A stretch of 64,000 nt of DNA from Paenibacillus ginsengihumi DSM 21568 (GTDB lineage: Bacteria > Bacillota > Bacilli > Paenibacillales > NBRC-103111). The notes under the pieces were generated by a model. The model was not told where the DNA came from. It did not search any database and saw only the letters and a list, made by a program, of their open reading frames with translations. The stretch's first letter is position 1; each line of letters begins with the position of its first letter. A program made the position numbers and the translations under genes. This document shows positions 9,335-18,942 of this stretch, one piece after another. The stretch covers positions 1 to 64,000 of the forward strand of contig NZ_KB905553.1 of the NCBI RefSeq assembly GCF_000380965.1, written 5' to 3'.

Positions 9335-11038
9335 ATGAACCTAAGCTTGATCTTGATGATCATTCAGCTGTTTTTTGCCGTTGTTATAGGCATGTACTTC
9401 TGGAATTTGCTGCGCAATCAGCAAACCAATCGGGCAGCGGTAGATAAAGAATCCAAGAAAGAGCTGGAAAAGCTCCGCAAGCTGCGCTCCATCTCGCTCA
9501 ATAAGCCGCTCGCGGAGAAGACGCGTCCTTCCGACATGGACGATATCGTCGGCCAGAAGGAAGGCTTGCGGGCGCTCAAGGCCGCGCTGTGCGGCGCCAA
9601 TCCGCAGCATGTCATCATCTACGGCCCGCCCGGCGTCGGCAAAACGGCGGCGGCCCGGGTCGTGCTGGAGGAAGCGAAGAAAAACCCGGAATCGCCGTTC
9701 CGCTCGGACGCCGTCTTTACGGAGATCGACGCGACGACGGCCCGCTTCGACGAGCGCGGCATTGCAGATCCGCTCATCGGCTCGGTGCACGACCCGATTT
9801 ACCAAGGGGCCGGGGCGATGGGCGTCGCCGGCATTCCGCAGCCGAAGCCGGGCGCGGTGACGAAGGCGCATGGCGGCATCCTGTTCATCGATGAGATCGG
9901 CGAATTGCATCCGCACCAAATGAATAAATTATTAAAGGTGCTTGAAGATCGAAAGGTGTTTCTGGAAAGCGCCTATTACAATTCGGAGGATACCAATATT
10001 CCCGGATATATTCACGAGGTGTTCCAGAACGGTCTGCCCGCCGATTTTCGGCTGGTGGGCGCTACGACGCGCAACCCGCAGGAGTTGCCTCCGGCGATCC
10101 GTTCCCGCTGCATGGAGATTTATTTCCGGCCGCTGCTCCCGGACGAAATCGGGCAAATCGCCGCGCGGGCGATCAAGAAGATCGGCTTTCCCGCGAACGA
10201 CCAGGCCGTCGAGGTCATCAAAAAATACGCGACGAACGGCCGGGAAGCGGTCAATATCGTTCAGCTGGCCGCGGGACTCGCGCTGACCGACCAGCGCAAG
10301 GAAGTGACGGCGGCGGATGTGGAGTGGGTCGTCAACAGCTCGCAAATGGCGCCCCGGCCGGAGCGGAAAATTCCCGCCAAGCCGGAGGTCGGTTTCGTCA
10401 ACGGGCTGGCCGTGTACGGGCCGAACCTTGGCACCTTGCTCGATATTGAAGTCAGCGCCATCCCCGTCGTTCCGCCGGGAAGCGGCCGCTTTACGATTAC
10501 CGGCGTCGTCGATGAGGAAGAGATGGGAGGCGGCTCGCGGACGCTGCGCCGCAAGAGCATGGCCCGCGGCTCGGTGGAGAATGTGCTGACGATATTGCGG
10601 CGGCTTGGTCTCGACCCTTACAATTACGATTTGCATATCAACTTCCCCGGAGGGATACCGATCGACGGTCCTTCGGCCGGCGTCGCCATGGCGACGGCGA
10701 TCGCCTCGGCCATCAAGCGCATTCCGGTCGACAACCGGATCGCGATGACCGGCGAAGTCAGCATTCACGGCAAGGTCAAGCCGGTCGGCGGCGTCATCGC
10801 CAAGGTAGAGGCCGCTTTCCAGGCCGGAGCGGAAAAAGTGATTATTCCGAAGGAGAACTGGCAGGAAATATTCGCAGGTTTAAACGGGCTTCAGGTCATA
10901 CCGGTCGATACGGTGGAGGAAGTGCTGAGCCACGCGCTGGGACTTCAGCTGTCGGATCAGACGAACAATATGACGCCGGCGCAAGAGACGATGCCTGCCC
11001 CTTCGGTGACGGTACTGCACGCCGATGCGCTCGAATAG
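9335..11038 (+). CDS. lonB: ATP-dependent protease LonB (spore-type)
   Basis: Membrane-linked AAA+ serine protease of the Lon family, used in the forespore of Bacillus. The start is ATG 9335 after GGGAGG; upstream in-frame codons would overlap the divergent promoter region. The 567-residue product has one transmembrane helix (about residues 3-22) instead of the large Lon N-domain. Walker A is GPPGVGKT at 97-104, and a Lon protease domain carries the Ser447-Lys490 dyad. It lacks the N-terminal substrate-binding region of its neighbour lon, from which a strong intergenic promoter separates it. Confidence 0.95.
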   Translation: MNLSLILMIIQLFFAVVIGMYFWNLLRNQQTNRAAVDKESKKELEKLRKLRSISLNKPLAEKTRPSDMDDIVGQKEGLRALKAALCGANPQHVIIYGPPGVGKTAAARVVLEEAKKNPESPFRSDAVFTEIDATTARFDERGIADPLIGSVHDPIYQGAGAMGVAGIPQPKPGAVTKAHGGILFIDEIGELHPHQMNKLLKVLEDRKVFLESAYYNSEDTNIPGYIHEVFQNGLPADFRLVGATTRNPQELPPAIRSRCMEIYFRPLLPDEIGQIAARAIKKIGFPANDQAVEVIKKYATNGREAVNIVQLAAGLALTDQRKEVTAADVEWVVNSSQMAPRPERKIPAKPEVGFVNGLAVYGPNLGTLLDIEVSAIPVVPPGSGRFTITGVVDEEEMGGGSRTLRRKSMARGSVENVLTILRRLGLDPYNYDLHINFPGGIPIDGPSAGVAMATAIASAIKRIPVDNRIAMTGEVSIHGKVKPVGGVIAKVEAAFQAGAEKVIIPKENWQEIFAGLNGLQVIPVDTVEEVLSHALGLQLSDQTNNMTPAQETMPAPSVTVLHADALE

Positions 11039-11087
11039 AGCCCATTGGCGTCTCTTTTTGCCAAGATCGTCTGCAGGACGGGCTCCA

Positions 11088-11117
11088 TTGGTGTTTTCAT
11101 AACAATTTTGTTACAAT
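11088..11117 (+). promoter_or_regulatory. promoter of lon with an embedded palindrome
   Basis: TTGGTG (11088-11093) and TACAAT (11112-11117) are 18 bases apart. Between them, overlapping the first base of the -10 element, is the perfect dyad TAACAA-TT-TTGTTA (11099-11112), well placed to bind a repressor. It is not a CIRCE or CtsR site. Confidence 0.55.
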
Positions 11118-11156
11118 GTAAATCACAGCTTGATAATGGTCTGGAGGTGCTCGAGG

Positions 11157-13487
11157 ATGGGACCTAACAAACATAAGGTGCGCCGTCTTCCGCTTCTGCC
11201 GCTGCGGGGGCTGCTCGTATACCCGAGCATGGTGCTGCATCTGGACGTGGGCAGGGAAAAGTCGGTGCGGGCCCTCGAGAAAGCAATGGTTGAGGACAGC
11301 ATGATACTCCTTTGTTCGCAATCCGAAGTCAATATCGAAGAGCCGAAGAAAGAAGACATCTACCGGGTTGGCACGATCTCCCGGGTGCGGCAAATGCTCA
11401 AGCTTCCGAACGGGACGATCCGCGTGCTCGTGGAAGGCGTCGTACGCGCCGAGATTACGGAATATTTGACGAACGACGAGTTCTACGAGGTGCAGGTTCG
11501 CGAGCTTCCGGAGCAGGAGCATTCCGACCCGGAGATTGACGCGCTGATGCGCACGGTACTCAGCCAATTCGAGCATTATATCAACTTGTCCAAGAAAGTG
11601 ACGCCGGAGACGCTTGCCGCAGTATCGGATATCGACGAACCCGGCCGGCTGGCGGACGTCATCTGCAGTCATTTATCCTTAAAGATCAAAGATAAGCAGG
11701 AAATTTTGGAGACGATCGATGTGCGGGAGCGGCTGGAGAAAATGCTCGGCATCCTGAACAACGAGCGCGAGGTGCTGGAGCTCGAACGCAAAATAAGCCA
11801 GCGCGTCAAGAAGCAGATGGAGAAGACGCAGAAGGAATATTATTTGCGCGAGCAGATGAAGGCGATTCAGAAGGAGCTCGGCGAGAAAGAAGGCCGGGCG
11901 GGCGAGGCCGAGGAGCTGCGCTCCCAGCTGGCGGAGAAGCATGTGCCGGACAAAGTTCGGGAGAAGATCGAGAAGGAAATCGAACGGCTGGAGAAAATGC
12001 CCGCTACCTCCGCGGAAGGCTCGGTCGTGCGCAATTACATCGATTGGCTGCTGGCATTGCCGTGGAGCGAGATGACGGAAGACGATCTCGACATTCAAAA
12101 AGCCGAGCAAATCTTGAACGAGGATCATTACGGCCTGGAGAAGCCGAAGGAACGGGTGCTCGAATATTTGGCTGTGCAGAAGCTGGTGAAGAAGCTGAAA
12201 GGGCCGATTCTGTGCCTGGTCGGGCCGCCCGGTGTCGGCAAAACGTCGATCGCCCGCTCGATCGCCCGCTCGCTCGGACGGGAATTCGTCCGCATTTCGC
12301 TGGGCGGCGTGCGCGACGAGGCGGAAATCCGCGGACACCGAAGAACGTACGTCGGCGCGATGCCGGGGCGCATTATCCAGGGGCTGAAAACGGCAGGCAC
12401 CGCCAATCCCGTATTTCTGCTCGACGAGATCGACAAGATGGCGATGGATTTTCGCGGCGACCCGGCTTCGGCGCTGCTTGAGGTGCTCGATCCGGAGCAG
12501 AACAATACGTTCAGCGACCATTATGTCGAGATCCCGTTCGACCTCTCCAACGTCATGTTCATCACGACGGCCAATGCGATTCATTCGATTCCGCGGCCGC
12601 TGCTCGATCGAATGGAGGTGCTCTATATTCCGGGCTATACCGAGCTTGAGAAGCTGCATATCGCCAGCCGCTATTTGCTGCCGAAGCAGCAGCGGGATCA
12701 CGGGCTCGAGGAAGGCCAGCTGAAGCTGGAGGAAGCGGCGCTGATGAAGGTGGTGCGCGAATATACGCGCGAAGCGGGCGTCCGCAACCTGGAGCAGCAA
12801 GTTTCCTCCATCTGCCGCAAGGCGGCGAAGCAGATTGTCGCCGGCTCGTCCGCGGTGGAAGTGACAGCGGATAATCTGAAGGAATATCTCGGCCCGCCCA
12901 AATTCCGCTACGGTATGGCCGAGGAGCAGGATCAAATCGGGGCGGTGACGGGGCTTGCCTGGACCGAGGTCGGCGGCGACACGCTCGTGATCGAGGTGAC
13001 GGTTATGCCGGGCAACGGCAAGCTGACCTTGACCGGCAAATTGGGCGACGTGATGAAGGAATCCGCCCAGGCGGCGTTCAGCTATACGCGTTCCAAGGTG
13101 GAGCAGTTCCGGATGCAGCCGGATTTCCACGAGAAATTCGACATTCATATCCATATCCCCGAAGGGGCGATTCCGAAGGACGGACCTTCTGCGGGCATTA
13201 CGATGGGCACGGCGCTCATTTCCGCGCTGACCAACATTCCGGTATCGCGGCATGTGGCGATGACGGGCGAGATTACGCTGCGCGGCCGCGTGCTGCCGAT
13301 CGGCGGCTTGAAGGAGAAAAGCTTGGCCGCCCATCGGGCAGGCATCCGCACCGTCATTATTCCGAAGGACAACGTTAAAGATTTGGAGGAAATCCCGGAG
13401 AGCGTAAGGCAGGATTTGAGCTTTATTCCGGTATCCCATATGGACGAAGTGCTGGAGCATGCGCTCGTCAAACCGGTCGAAGTGTAA
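11157..13487 (+). CDS. lon: ATP-dependent protease Lon (LonA)
   Basis: Cytosolic AAA+ protease that degrades misfolded and regulatory proteins. The start is ATG 11157 after GGAGGTGC; an upstream ATG at 11130 would include this site. The length, 776 residues, equals the Bacillus LonA length. Domains in order: N-terminal Lon substrate domain (about 10-205), coiled helices, AAA+ module with Walker A GPPGVGKT at 356-363, and protease domain with catalytic Ser678 and Lys721. The engB gene follows after 27 bases, as in B. subtilis (lonA-ysxC). Confidence 0.97.
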   Translation: MGPNKHKVRRLPLLPLRGLLVYPSMVLHLDVGREKSVRALEKAMVEDSMILLCSQSEVNIEEPKKEDIYRVGTISRVRQMLKLPNGTIRVLVEGVVRAEITEYLTNDEFYEVQVRELPEQEHSDPEIDALMRTVLSQFEHYINLSKKVTPETLAAVSDIDEPGRLADVICSHLSLKIKDKQEILETIDVRERLEKMLGILNNEREVLELERKISQRVKKQMEKTQKEYYLREQMKAIQKELGEKEGRAGEAEELRSQLAEKHVPDKVREKIEKEIERLEKMPATSAEGSVVRNYIDWLLALPWSEMTEDDLDIQKAEQILNEDHYGLEKPKERVLEYLAVQKLVKKLKGPILCLVGPPGVGKTSIARSIARSLGREFVRISLGGVRDEAEIRGHRRTYVGAMPGRIIQGLKTAGTANPVFLLDEIDKMAMDFRGDPASALLEVLDPEQNNTFSDHYVEIPFDLSNVMFITTANAIHSIPRPLLDRMEVLYIPGYTELEKLHIASRYLLPKQQRDHGLEEGQLKLEEAALMKVVREYTREAGVRNLEQQVSSICRKAAKQIVAGSSAVEVTADNLKEYLGPPKFRYGMAEEQDQIGAVTGLAWTEVGGDTLVIEVTVMPGNGKLTLTGKLGDVMKESAQAAFSYTRSKVEQFRMQPDFHEKFDIHIHIPEGAIPKDGPSAGITMGTALISALTNIPVSRHVAMTGEITLRGRVLPIGGLKEKSLAAHRAGIRTVIIPKDNVKDLEEIPESVRQDLSFIPVSHMDEVLEHALVKPVEV

Positions 13488-13514
13488 CATTTTTGGTTGA
13501 AAGAGGGAGAGGGT

Positions 13515-14318
13515 ATGAAAGTCAATCAGGCTGAATTCGTGATCAGCGCGGTTGGCCCCAGCCAATACCCGGGAGGCGCCCTGCCGGAGATCGCTCTGGC
13601 AGGGCGCTCCAATGTCGGCAAGTCGTCGCTCATCAATCGCCTGATTAACCGCCGCAATTTGGCCCGGACAAGCTCCAAGCCGGGCAAGACGCAGCAGTTG
13701 AATTATTACCGCATCAATCAGGATCTGTATTTCGTCGATTTGCCGGGCTACGGCTATGCGAAAGTCTCCAAAACGGAGCGGGCCAAATGGGGCAAATTCA
13801 TCGAGCAATATTTGCTGAAGCGGGAATTTTTACGCCTTGTGCTGCATGTCATCGATTTGCGCCATCCTCCTTCCAAGGATGACATCGCGATGCATGAGTG
13901 GCTCATGTACCATAAAGTGCCGGTCTGCCTCGTCCTGACGAAAGCGGACAAGGTACCTAGAGGCAAATGGGCAAAGCATACGAAAATCATCAAAGAGGAG
14001 CTGCAGGCTGACCCGGCGGTGCCGGTCATTCTCTTCTCCTCCGAGACGGGCCACGGCAAAGACGAGCTGTGGAGCGTTATCGAGCGGTATGCCGGCCTCG
14101 CTGCCGCGGCGGACGGTGGCCAGAAAGAGGCTGCGGATGCTTCTGGCTCCGCCGCCGCGGGAGACACGGGAGAAGAGACTGCGGCAGACGATGGAGGAGC
14201 CGATGCGCCCGCCGACCGCCACCATGCGGCCAACCGCGCGCCGGGGGGCGCGCGCGGCGCATCCGCCGGCACAGAGGAAACGGCTTCCGCCGATGGCCGC
14301 GCTCCGCAGCAATCATAG
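13515..14318 (+). CDS. engB: ribosome biogenesis GTPase EngB/YsxC with long low-complexity tail
   Basis: GTPase needed for late 50S subunit assembly. The P-loop is GRSNVGKSS near residue 32. The G3 motif is [10 protein letters not shown] and G4 is [12 protein letters not shown]. The start follows AGAGGGAGAGG. The enzyme body ends near residue 195, but the protein runs on to 267 residues with an Ala/Gly/Asp/Glu-rich tail containing no recognisable domain. Typical homologues are about 195-210 residues. The tail is very GC-rich, in frame, and ends just before a perfect hairpin. Confidence 0.93.
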   Translation: MKVNQAEFVISAVGPSQYPGGALPEIALAGRSNVGKSSLINRLINRRNLARTSSKPGKTQQLNYYRINQDLYFVDLPGYGYAKVSKTERAKWGKFIEQYLLKREFLRLVLHVIDLRHPPSKDDIAMHEWLMYHKVPVCLVLTKADKVPRGKWAKHTKIIKEELQADPAVPVILFSSETGHGKDELWSVIERYAGLAAAADGGQKEAADASGSAAAGDTGEETAADDGGADAPADRHHAANRAPGGARGASAGTEETASADGRAPQQS

Positions 14319-14323
14319 TTTTA

Positions 14324-14359
14324 CCGCCAGAGCTCCGTGCTTGCACGGAGCTCTGGCGG
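14324..14359. terminator. perfect 17-bp hairpin after engB
   Basis: CCGCCAGAGCTCCGTGC (14324-14340) and its exact complement (14343-14359) enclose a two-base TT loop. There is no T tract on either side, so it may act as an RNA stabiliser or a non-canonical terminator. Confidence 0.5.
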
Positions 14360-14390
14360 CGTTCAGGCAGTTTAAGCAGTTTAATCGGAC

Positions 14391-14420
14391 GTCGCCTGCG
14401 GTACCTGAAATTTTGGCCCG
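14391..14420 (+). repeat. dispersed intergenic repeat A, partial copy 2
   Basis: GTCGCCTGCGGTACCTGAAA here matches the first half of the repeat seen at 18943 and 36121, with one substitution and one inserted base. The second half is not conserved. Confidence 0.5.
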
Positions 14421-14454
14421 TGGATCAACCCCAAATTTTCAATAGGGCCAGCAA

Positions 14455-14670
14455 ATGTTGTATAATGTTGTATTTTGTACAACAAAAACGGGGGGTTAGG
14501 CCCTATTTGCGGCTCAATGTTGCACTTTGTGCAATATTTTGGGCGATGTTCCCGGGTTTGAAGCCATTCGCACCTAAATTGTTGTACAAAGTGCAACATT
14601 ATCCTTCCTCTGATGCGAAGAGGCCGGAAAATGTTGCATTATTTGCAGGATTTGTTGCCTTATGTGCTCA
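14455..14670. repeat. cluster of short TGTTGYA dyads
   Basis: About four related units contain TGTTGCA or TGTTGTA followed by TTTGTRCAA and its complement. The clearest inverted pair is TGTTGCACTTTGTGCAA (about 14518) with TTGTACAAAGTGCAACA (about 14583), which match at 16 of 17 positions. Spacing between units is about 55-70 bases. No convincing coding sequence is present in the array. Confidence 0.6.
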
Positions 14671-14988
14671 GGTGTGCCAATTGCGCTGACCCGACATCTG
14701 CAGCAAGCGCGTTTGTCCCCTCATGCGCCTGGGCGCGCTCGGGGAGGGGCAGCGCCAACGCTAGCCACAGAGCTTATTTTACTCGCAACGCTCGATTTGA
14801 GATTCTAACGTTGGTGAGCGGCCTTATTTCGCATGGTTGGCTACCAGAATCAGCGTTTTTGACAAACTAGCGCTGCACGGTTTCGTTACATTTTTAACAG
14901 GGCATGATTCGGCGAAATAGCGTTTTTCACCAGCGCTAGAGATATGATTGCGGGCCGGAAGCTTTCAGAAGGTCCGCTTTTCGCTCTT
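14671..14988. repeat. non-coding region with AGCGTTTTT / AGCGCT repeats
   Basis: Two similar segments, around 14852-14875 and 14920-14940, share AGCGTTTTT, a short A/C-rich spacer and then AGCGCT. CTTATTT-type motifs also recur at about 14777 and 14823. Frames across the region are short and lack ribosome-binding sites. Confidence 0.4.
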
Positions 14989-15050
14989 GGTCAGCTTCTC
15001 CGTAGCGCGTTGCCCCGGTGGTCAGCTTCTCCGTAGTGCGCTGCCCCGGT
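14989..15050. repeat. 31-bp tandem duplication
   Basis: Two adjacent 31-base copies, 14989-15019 and 15020-15050, both contain GGTCAGCTTCTCCGTAG and CCCCGG. They differ at two positions. No coding frame spans them convincingly. Confidence 0.8.
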
Positions 15051-15113
15051 TTACGCCGCCTAAGCGCTGCCCTGCGGGCTTGAGTTCTGATCACGGCTTG
15101 CAAACGCGAAAAC

Positions 15114-15151
15114 CGCTCGCAACTTGAACCAAGTCATGGAGCGTTTTTTTT
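15114..15151 (+). terminator. plus-strand terminator-like hairpin
   Basis: CGCTC pairs with GAGCG and the inner ACTTG pairs with CAAGT, apart from small bulges; eight T residues follow. It is about 800 bases from the nearest plus-strand gene, engB, so its transcript is unclear. Confidence 0.5.
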
Positions 15152-15171
15152 CGCGCATGGTCTGTACCAAG

Positions 15172-15197
15172 AAAAACGGCCGCTAAAAGCGCGGCCG
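15172..15197 (-). terminator. terminator of the 15234-16730 gene
   Basis: On the minus strand CGGCCGC and GCGGCCG form a 7-base stem around a 7-base loop, followed by five T residues, 37 bases after the stop codon. Confidence 0.8.
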
Positions 15198-15233
15198 CCA
15201 CGCCATCCTTGATGCCGCGTCGATAGACGTTGT

Positions 15234-16730
15234 TTACGGCAGCAGCTCCTCTAGCTCGTAATCCCACCACAGCCGGGAACGGCCCTTCGTCAGATCGACG
15301 ATGCGGTTCATTTTGCGATCGACCACAATCAGCCGGCCTTCTTGATCGACATAGCCTTTGCCCGTTCCATCATATACCGCCAGCGGCTCCGATGTGCCGT
15401 CAGGATGAATCCGGCCGTACCATTCCTTCTGCTCCGATAACAGGGGCACGTGGCTGTCGTAATATGTTTTGTAACGGTCGTTGTACGCTTTGACAATAAG
15501 CGAGCCCCCGGACTCCGCCCGGATTACATCGATATCCTTGACGCCCCATTCGCCGTTCCAGTCGATCATTGTGCCATCCGCCTTCAGTAGCAGCGCTTCG
15601 CCGTTCACGTTCGGCGTGCGGGACGTCAAGGGCTCCGCGGCTTCGCTGACGATCCACCACGAGCCATCCGGATTGCCCAGCACCCTCGTCGGCAGCTGCT
15701 GCATACCCGGCACTTCCGTCGCCGCCTGATCTCGCAGGACGAACAGGCGGTGCTCGTACGGCGTATATGGAGCCGGTATATGCTTCAAATAGGAGACCGA
15801 TACGGCGGCAAGCTGCAGATGCTCGTCCAGCTTCATCACCCGGCCCTGCACGTCGATCCCCTGATATTCGTACTCTGGCCGTTGGGCAAAGAAATCAGCG
15901 GCCTTCTCCTTGTACGGCTTCAAGCTGAGCAGCTCGTTCCCTGCGTAGCGAACCGAATCGCCGTCAACCGTCACGGCGGCCTGCGGATCGGCTGCGAAAG
16001 GCTGTCCCCAGGCCAGCGCCTGAGCCTGCTGCCGGACAGCAGCCTCCTTCTGCCCGTCCGTACGGTCCGGATTCCCCGTCAGCTTCTTGTCGATTTGGAC
16101 CAGGCCGCTGGGGACTGTCTCCGCATAATAGTACTGCTCGTCGTCGTACACGATCTTGTGCAGCACCTTTTTCTGCGGGGATACGATGCTGAATCCGGCC
16201 TCCGGGCTCCAGTCGATCAGGAGGCCAAGCTCCGTTCGGGCAAACCGCCAAGTCATCGGCATATAGGGCACGCCCCCGAATTCCAGCAGCGGGTAAGGCT
16301 CGGTATCGTTATGAATCGATTGCCCGTTCAACCGGATCGGGTAAGTCGGCCTGATCCCTTTTTGCGGCTCCTGCGCGCCGGCTTCAGCCCGCTTCGCCAC
16401 TTCCTCATTCAGCTCCAGTCTGCGGCCTTGCGGGCTCCCTTGTTCGACAGACAAGCTTCCGTCGGCGCCGCGGGTCACTGTAATGCCCAGCGCCTGGCTG
16501 TACTCCGGCGTTAGCGGAAGATAGGTCATCTCTCTATACAAAAGCGGGGAGACGCCGCTCCCCGGACGAACGCTGACGCCGTTGACCGTCACAGGAAAGC
16601 CCGGCGCTTGCGCCTCGATCGCTTCGCCTGCCGCCAGCGCCTGCCGTTCCGGCCATCCGGCACATGCCGCCCCAACGGTCAGCAGCAATCCGAGGAAAGC
16701 GGCAAGCCGCCTTCGGCTCCTCATTTTCAT
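15234..16730 (-). CDS. secreted protein with two stalk-like (copper amine oxidase N-type) repeats
   Basis: The start is the ATG at 16730, preceded on the minus strand by AGGAGGGGG. The 498-residue product has a basic N-terminus and a hydrophobic core (residues about 8-24) typical of a signal peptide. Two segments near residues 45-100 and 125-190 follow the pattern V-NG--------PLL-----YLPLT, as in the small stalk domains of many Paenibacillus surface proteins. The C-terminal half is beta-rich, with Gly-Trp and Asp-Gly turns suggesting a propeller-like fold. I find no catalytic motif. It is single, with its own terminator and no functional neighbours. Confidence 0.7.
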   Translation of the reverse strand: MKMRSRRRLAAFLGLLLTVGAACAGWPERQALAAGEAIEAQAPGFPVTVNGVSVRPGSGVSPLLYREMTYLPLTPEYSQALGITVTRGADGSLSVEQGSPQGRRLELNEEVAKRAEAGAQEPQKGIRPTYPIRLNGQSIHNDTEPYPLLEFGGVPYMPMTWRFARTELGLLIDWSPEAGFSIVSPQKKVLHKIVYDDEQYYYAETVPSGLVQIDKKLTGNPDRTDGQKEAAVRQQAQALAWGQPFAADPQAAVTVDGDSVRYAGNELLSLKPYKEKAADFFAQRPEYEYQGIDVQGRVMKLDEHLQLAAVSVSYLKHIPAPYTPYEHRLFVLRDQAATEVPGMQQLPTRVLGNPDGSWWIVSEAAEPLTSRTPNVNGEALLLKADGTMIDWNGEWGVKDIDVIRAESGGSLIVKAYNDRYKTYYDSHVPLLSEQKEWYGRIHPDGTSEPLAVYDGTGKGYVDQEGRLIVVDRKMNRIVDLTKGRSRLWWDYELEELLP

Positions 16731-17258
16731 GGAACCCCCTCCTGCTATCTCAGGTGACGAACGATGACGAACGATTCGCTTGTCATCGTCGTCTATAATA
16801 TACAATTATATACAAGTGGACGAGATTTGCAGACATTTGGTTGCGGACCCAGGGCGACAAAAGGCATCAAGCCGGCAATCTTGTCAGGGACGATGCGGAA
16901 CGAGCGCCGCTTCGACGAAGATCGCCGCGGCTCAAGGAAGCTCCAGGGCGTGAAACGGCGGCGGCTCGGGAGCATATGCCGAATGAGCCGGCAGCGGCCT
17001 GCAGCGGGCTAAGCTGGTCGGGGCACTGGTTGTTTTTTTGCCGATGCCCCAAGGAAACAACGGAACTTAGCAAGCGAGCGGGAGGATACAGCGAATTCCC
17101 CCGGCAATCTTCGGTGAGAAAGCGAAATTTTCTGATTTTAGGGCCAAATTCAAAACCGGGAAAGCAGGAATATTAAATAATTATGTAGTATAATGTATAT
17201 AGACAATAGAGCACGTGCAGGCTTCAAAGGTTTGAAAACTATGAATCGAGGGATTTTT
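16731..17258. other. intergenic region with hairpin and candidate promoter
   Basis: No convincing gene. GACGAACGAT is repeated in tandem near 16754. GGGGCA and TGCCCC form a hairpin at about 17019-17051 around a T-rich loop. TATAAT at 17189-17194, in an AT-rich stretch 65 bases before the next start, is a plausible -10 element without a clear -35. Confidence 0.4.
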
Positions 17259-17846
17259 ATGGCAATGAGGTTAGCGACTGAATATGTCAAAGCCTACATG
17301 CAACTGACGGAAGCCGAGATGGCCGCGTTCATCCAGATTTTCGCTGACCATCAGGCATCCCTCCAAGTGAAGGTGCTGGAAAACGGTAACCAAGAGGTGG
17401 TATTGCAGGACGATGCGGGAGCGGAAGTTACCCTGTCGTTCGAACGGAATGCGAACGTATATATTTGCCAAGGAAGCTGTCGGATCAAGAACAGGAATTT
17501 GGTCAACGCCATGCGCAAGGCGGTTGCTGCATTTAAGGGCGACGCCGTCGTGCACCGAATTTATCCAACATACACGATGATCTACACCTACAAGCACGGC
17601 AATGTCATCAAGATTGTCGAGAGCAAGAACGGGGTGGAGAATGTCGTTTTCGAATACAAGGACACCGTCGGTCAACTGGAACGCTTGTTCCGCAAAAATG
17701 AAGTGGAGCAGGAAATTGCCTCCATCCGCACGCAAGTCAACGCTTTGCTCGATCTGCGCAACGACATGGGAGAAGCCGCGATCCGCGAGCATATCGATGA
17801 ACGGCTGGCCAGGCTGACGCATCGGTTGTTCGTACTCGAAGCGTAA
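17259..17846 (+). CDS. conserved-looking hypothetical protein
   Basis: The start is ATG 17259, preceded by GAGGGA at 5-base spacing; upstream ATGs at 17193 and 17241 lack this. The 195-residue protein has no signal peptide or membrane helix. Its first half is mixed alpha/beta with an AMRKAVAAF helix. Residues about 135-190 are charged and probably coiled coil. I do not recognise a characterised family, although I recall similar proteins as common in Paenibacillus and poorly annotated. There are no co-directional partners. Confidence 0.65.
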   Translation: MAMRLATEYVKAYMQLTEAEMAAFIQIFADHQASLQVKVLENGNQEVVLQDDAGAEVTLSFERNANVYICQGSCRIKNRNLVNAMRKAVAAFKGDAVVHRIYPTYTMIYTYKHGNVIKIVESKNGVENVVFEYKDTVGQLERLFRKNEVEQEIASIRTQVNALLDLRNDMGEAAIREHIDERLARLTHRLFVLEA

Positions 17847-18378
17847 TATATAGACGTTTGCGACGTGCGATCCCTGCATCATCGCCCGTCACCTTCATTG
17901 TTGAACATCCAGCCTGTGGAGATAGACGCCTGCTGCTTGCGCGGTACCATCGGATGATGAAACACGGGCTGCGCACCCTGGGCTATTACAAATAGATGCC
18001 TATGACGAACAATTCCTGCTATTTTCATTGCACCGGCAAAACCCCGGACGTCCGCTCGACGGATGCCGGGGTTCGTTCATGTCGGGCTGCGGTATTTCGG
18101 TAGAAAGGCACACATCGTCCAAGCGTGGCACATATTGTATTCAATGGATGGACGGCAAAGGGCGAGCGCACAAGGAATTATTTTTTTCGGCCTAAAAAAG
18201 GTATTGCATTTTTGCCTGATAGATGTTATTTTTATTCTCGTTGAAAACAAAATAGGAACCAGGATTCACTCAGGACATGTAATGTTGCGAGAGATTATTC
18301 CCTCGAGAAGTGAATGACGTAGGTCCTAGCGGATGAAATTTTCAAAACATTTTATTCCTAGGAAGGGGGAACCGGAAG
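17847..18378. other. intergenic region upstream of speD
   Basis: It contains a GC-rich hairpin (18040-18073, arms AACCCCGG and CCGGGGTT) without a T tract. From 18180 an AT-rich stretch follows with TTGCAT (about 18203) and TATTTT 17 bases later, a weak promoter candidate for speD. The segment CCTATGACGAACAATTCCTGC at 17999 resembles one at 912. No gene is supported. Confidence 0.4.
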
Positions 18379-18780
18379 ATGGAATACTCAACTTTCGGAC
18401 GACACGTTGCCGTAGATGCATGGGGAGTCGATTTTGAACTTCTCAACAATGCGGAATGGCTGCAAGCTCAAATGGTAGAAGCTGCTGAGGTTTGTGGAGC
18501 GACTGTATTGTCGGTGCAAGCCAAACAATTTGAACCCCAAGGCGCAACTGTGCTGGTAATGCTTTCGGAAAGCCATCTCTCCATCCATACGTATCCTGAG
18601 AAAGGTTTCGCGGCGCTCGACTGTTATACCTGTGGCGAAACGGTGGATCCGCAATTGGCTATCGACTACATGCTGGCTGCGCTGAGGCCCGAGACGGCGC
18701 ATGCGAAGAAGCTGATTCGCGGTCTGGGCGAACTGAAGGTAGAGACGCCCGCTATGAAGCAATTGCAAACAGCGAAATAA
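18379..18780 (+). CDS. speD: S-adenosylmethionine decarboxylase proenzyme
   Basis: Makes decarboxylated SAM, the aminopropyl donor for spermidine. This is the short prokaryotic class (133 residues; the B. subtilis gene is often called speH). The self-cleavage site lies between Glu64 and Ser65 in SESHLSIHTYPE, and Ser65 becomes the pyruvoyl group. His70 and Cys85 match the residues needed for processing and catalysis. The start follows GGAAGGGGGA. No speE or speB is in the window; the gene has its own terminator. Confidence 0.95.
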   Translation: MEYSTFGRHVAVDAWGVDFELLNNAEWLQAQMVEAAEVCGATVLSVQAKQFEPQGATVLVMLSESHLSIHTYPEKGFAALDCYTCGETVDPQLAIDYMLAALRPETAHAKKLIRGLGELKVETPAMKQLQTAK

Positions 18781-18805
18781 CGACGCCTGTCACGGCGGTT
18801 ACCGT

Positions 18806-18837
18806 AACCACGGAGCATTCCGTGGTTATTTCTTTTT
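18806..18837 (+). terminator. terminator after speD
   Basis: AACCACGGA and TCCGTGGTT form a perfect 9-base stem with loop GCAT, followed by ATTTCTTTTT. Confidence 0.85.
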
Positions 18838-18942
18838 GGCCTGGTGATTGCTTGGCGCAGCATTCCGTGCGTATAGCGGACGTTTTTTTGGATGAAAATA
18901 GGAATTGAACGCATGGGACAAGCCAATCCTTCATCATCGGTC

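Noticed and set aside
14455-15050. CRISPR-like array
   Set aside because: Units vary in length, orientation and spacing; there are no unique spacers of fixed length and no cas genes.
16764-17012. 82-codon frame upstream of the 17259 gene
   Set aside because: It lies in low-complexity intergenic DNA, with no binding site and unlikely composition.
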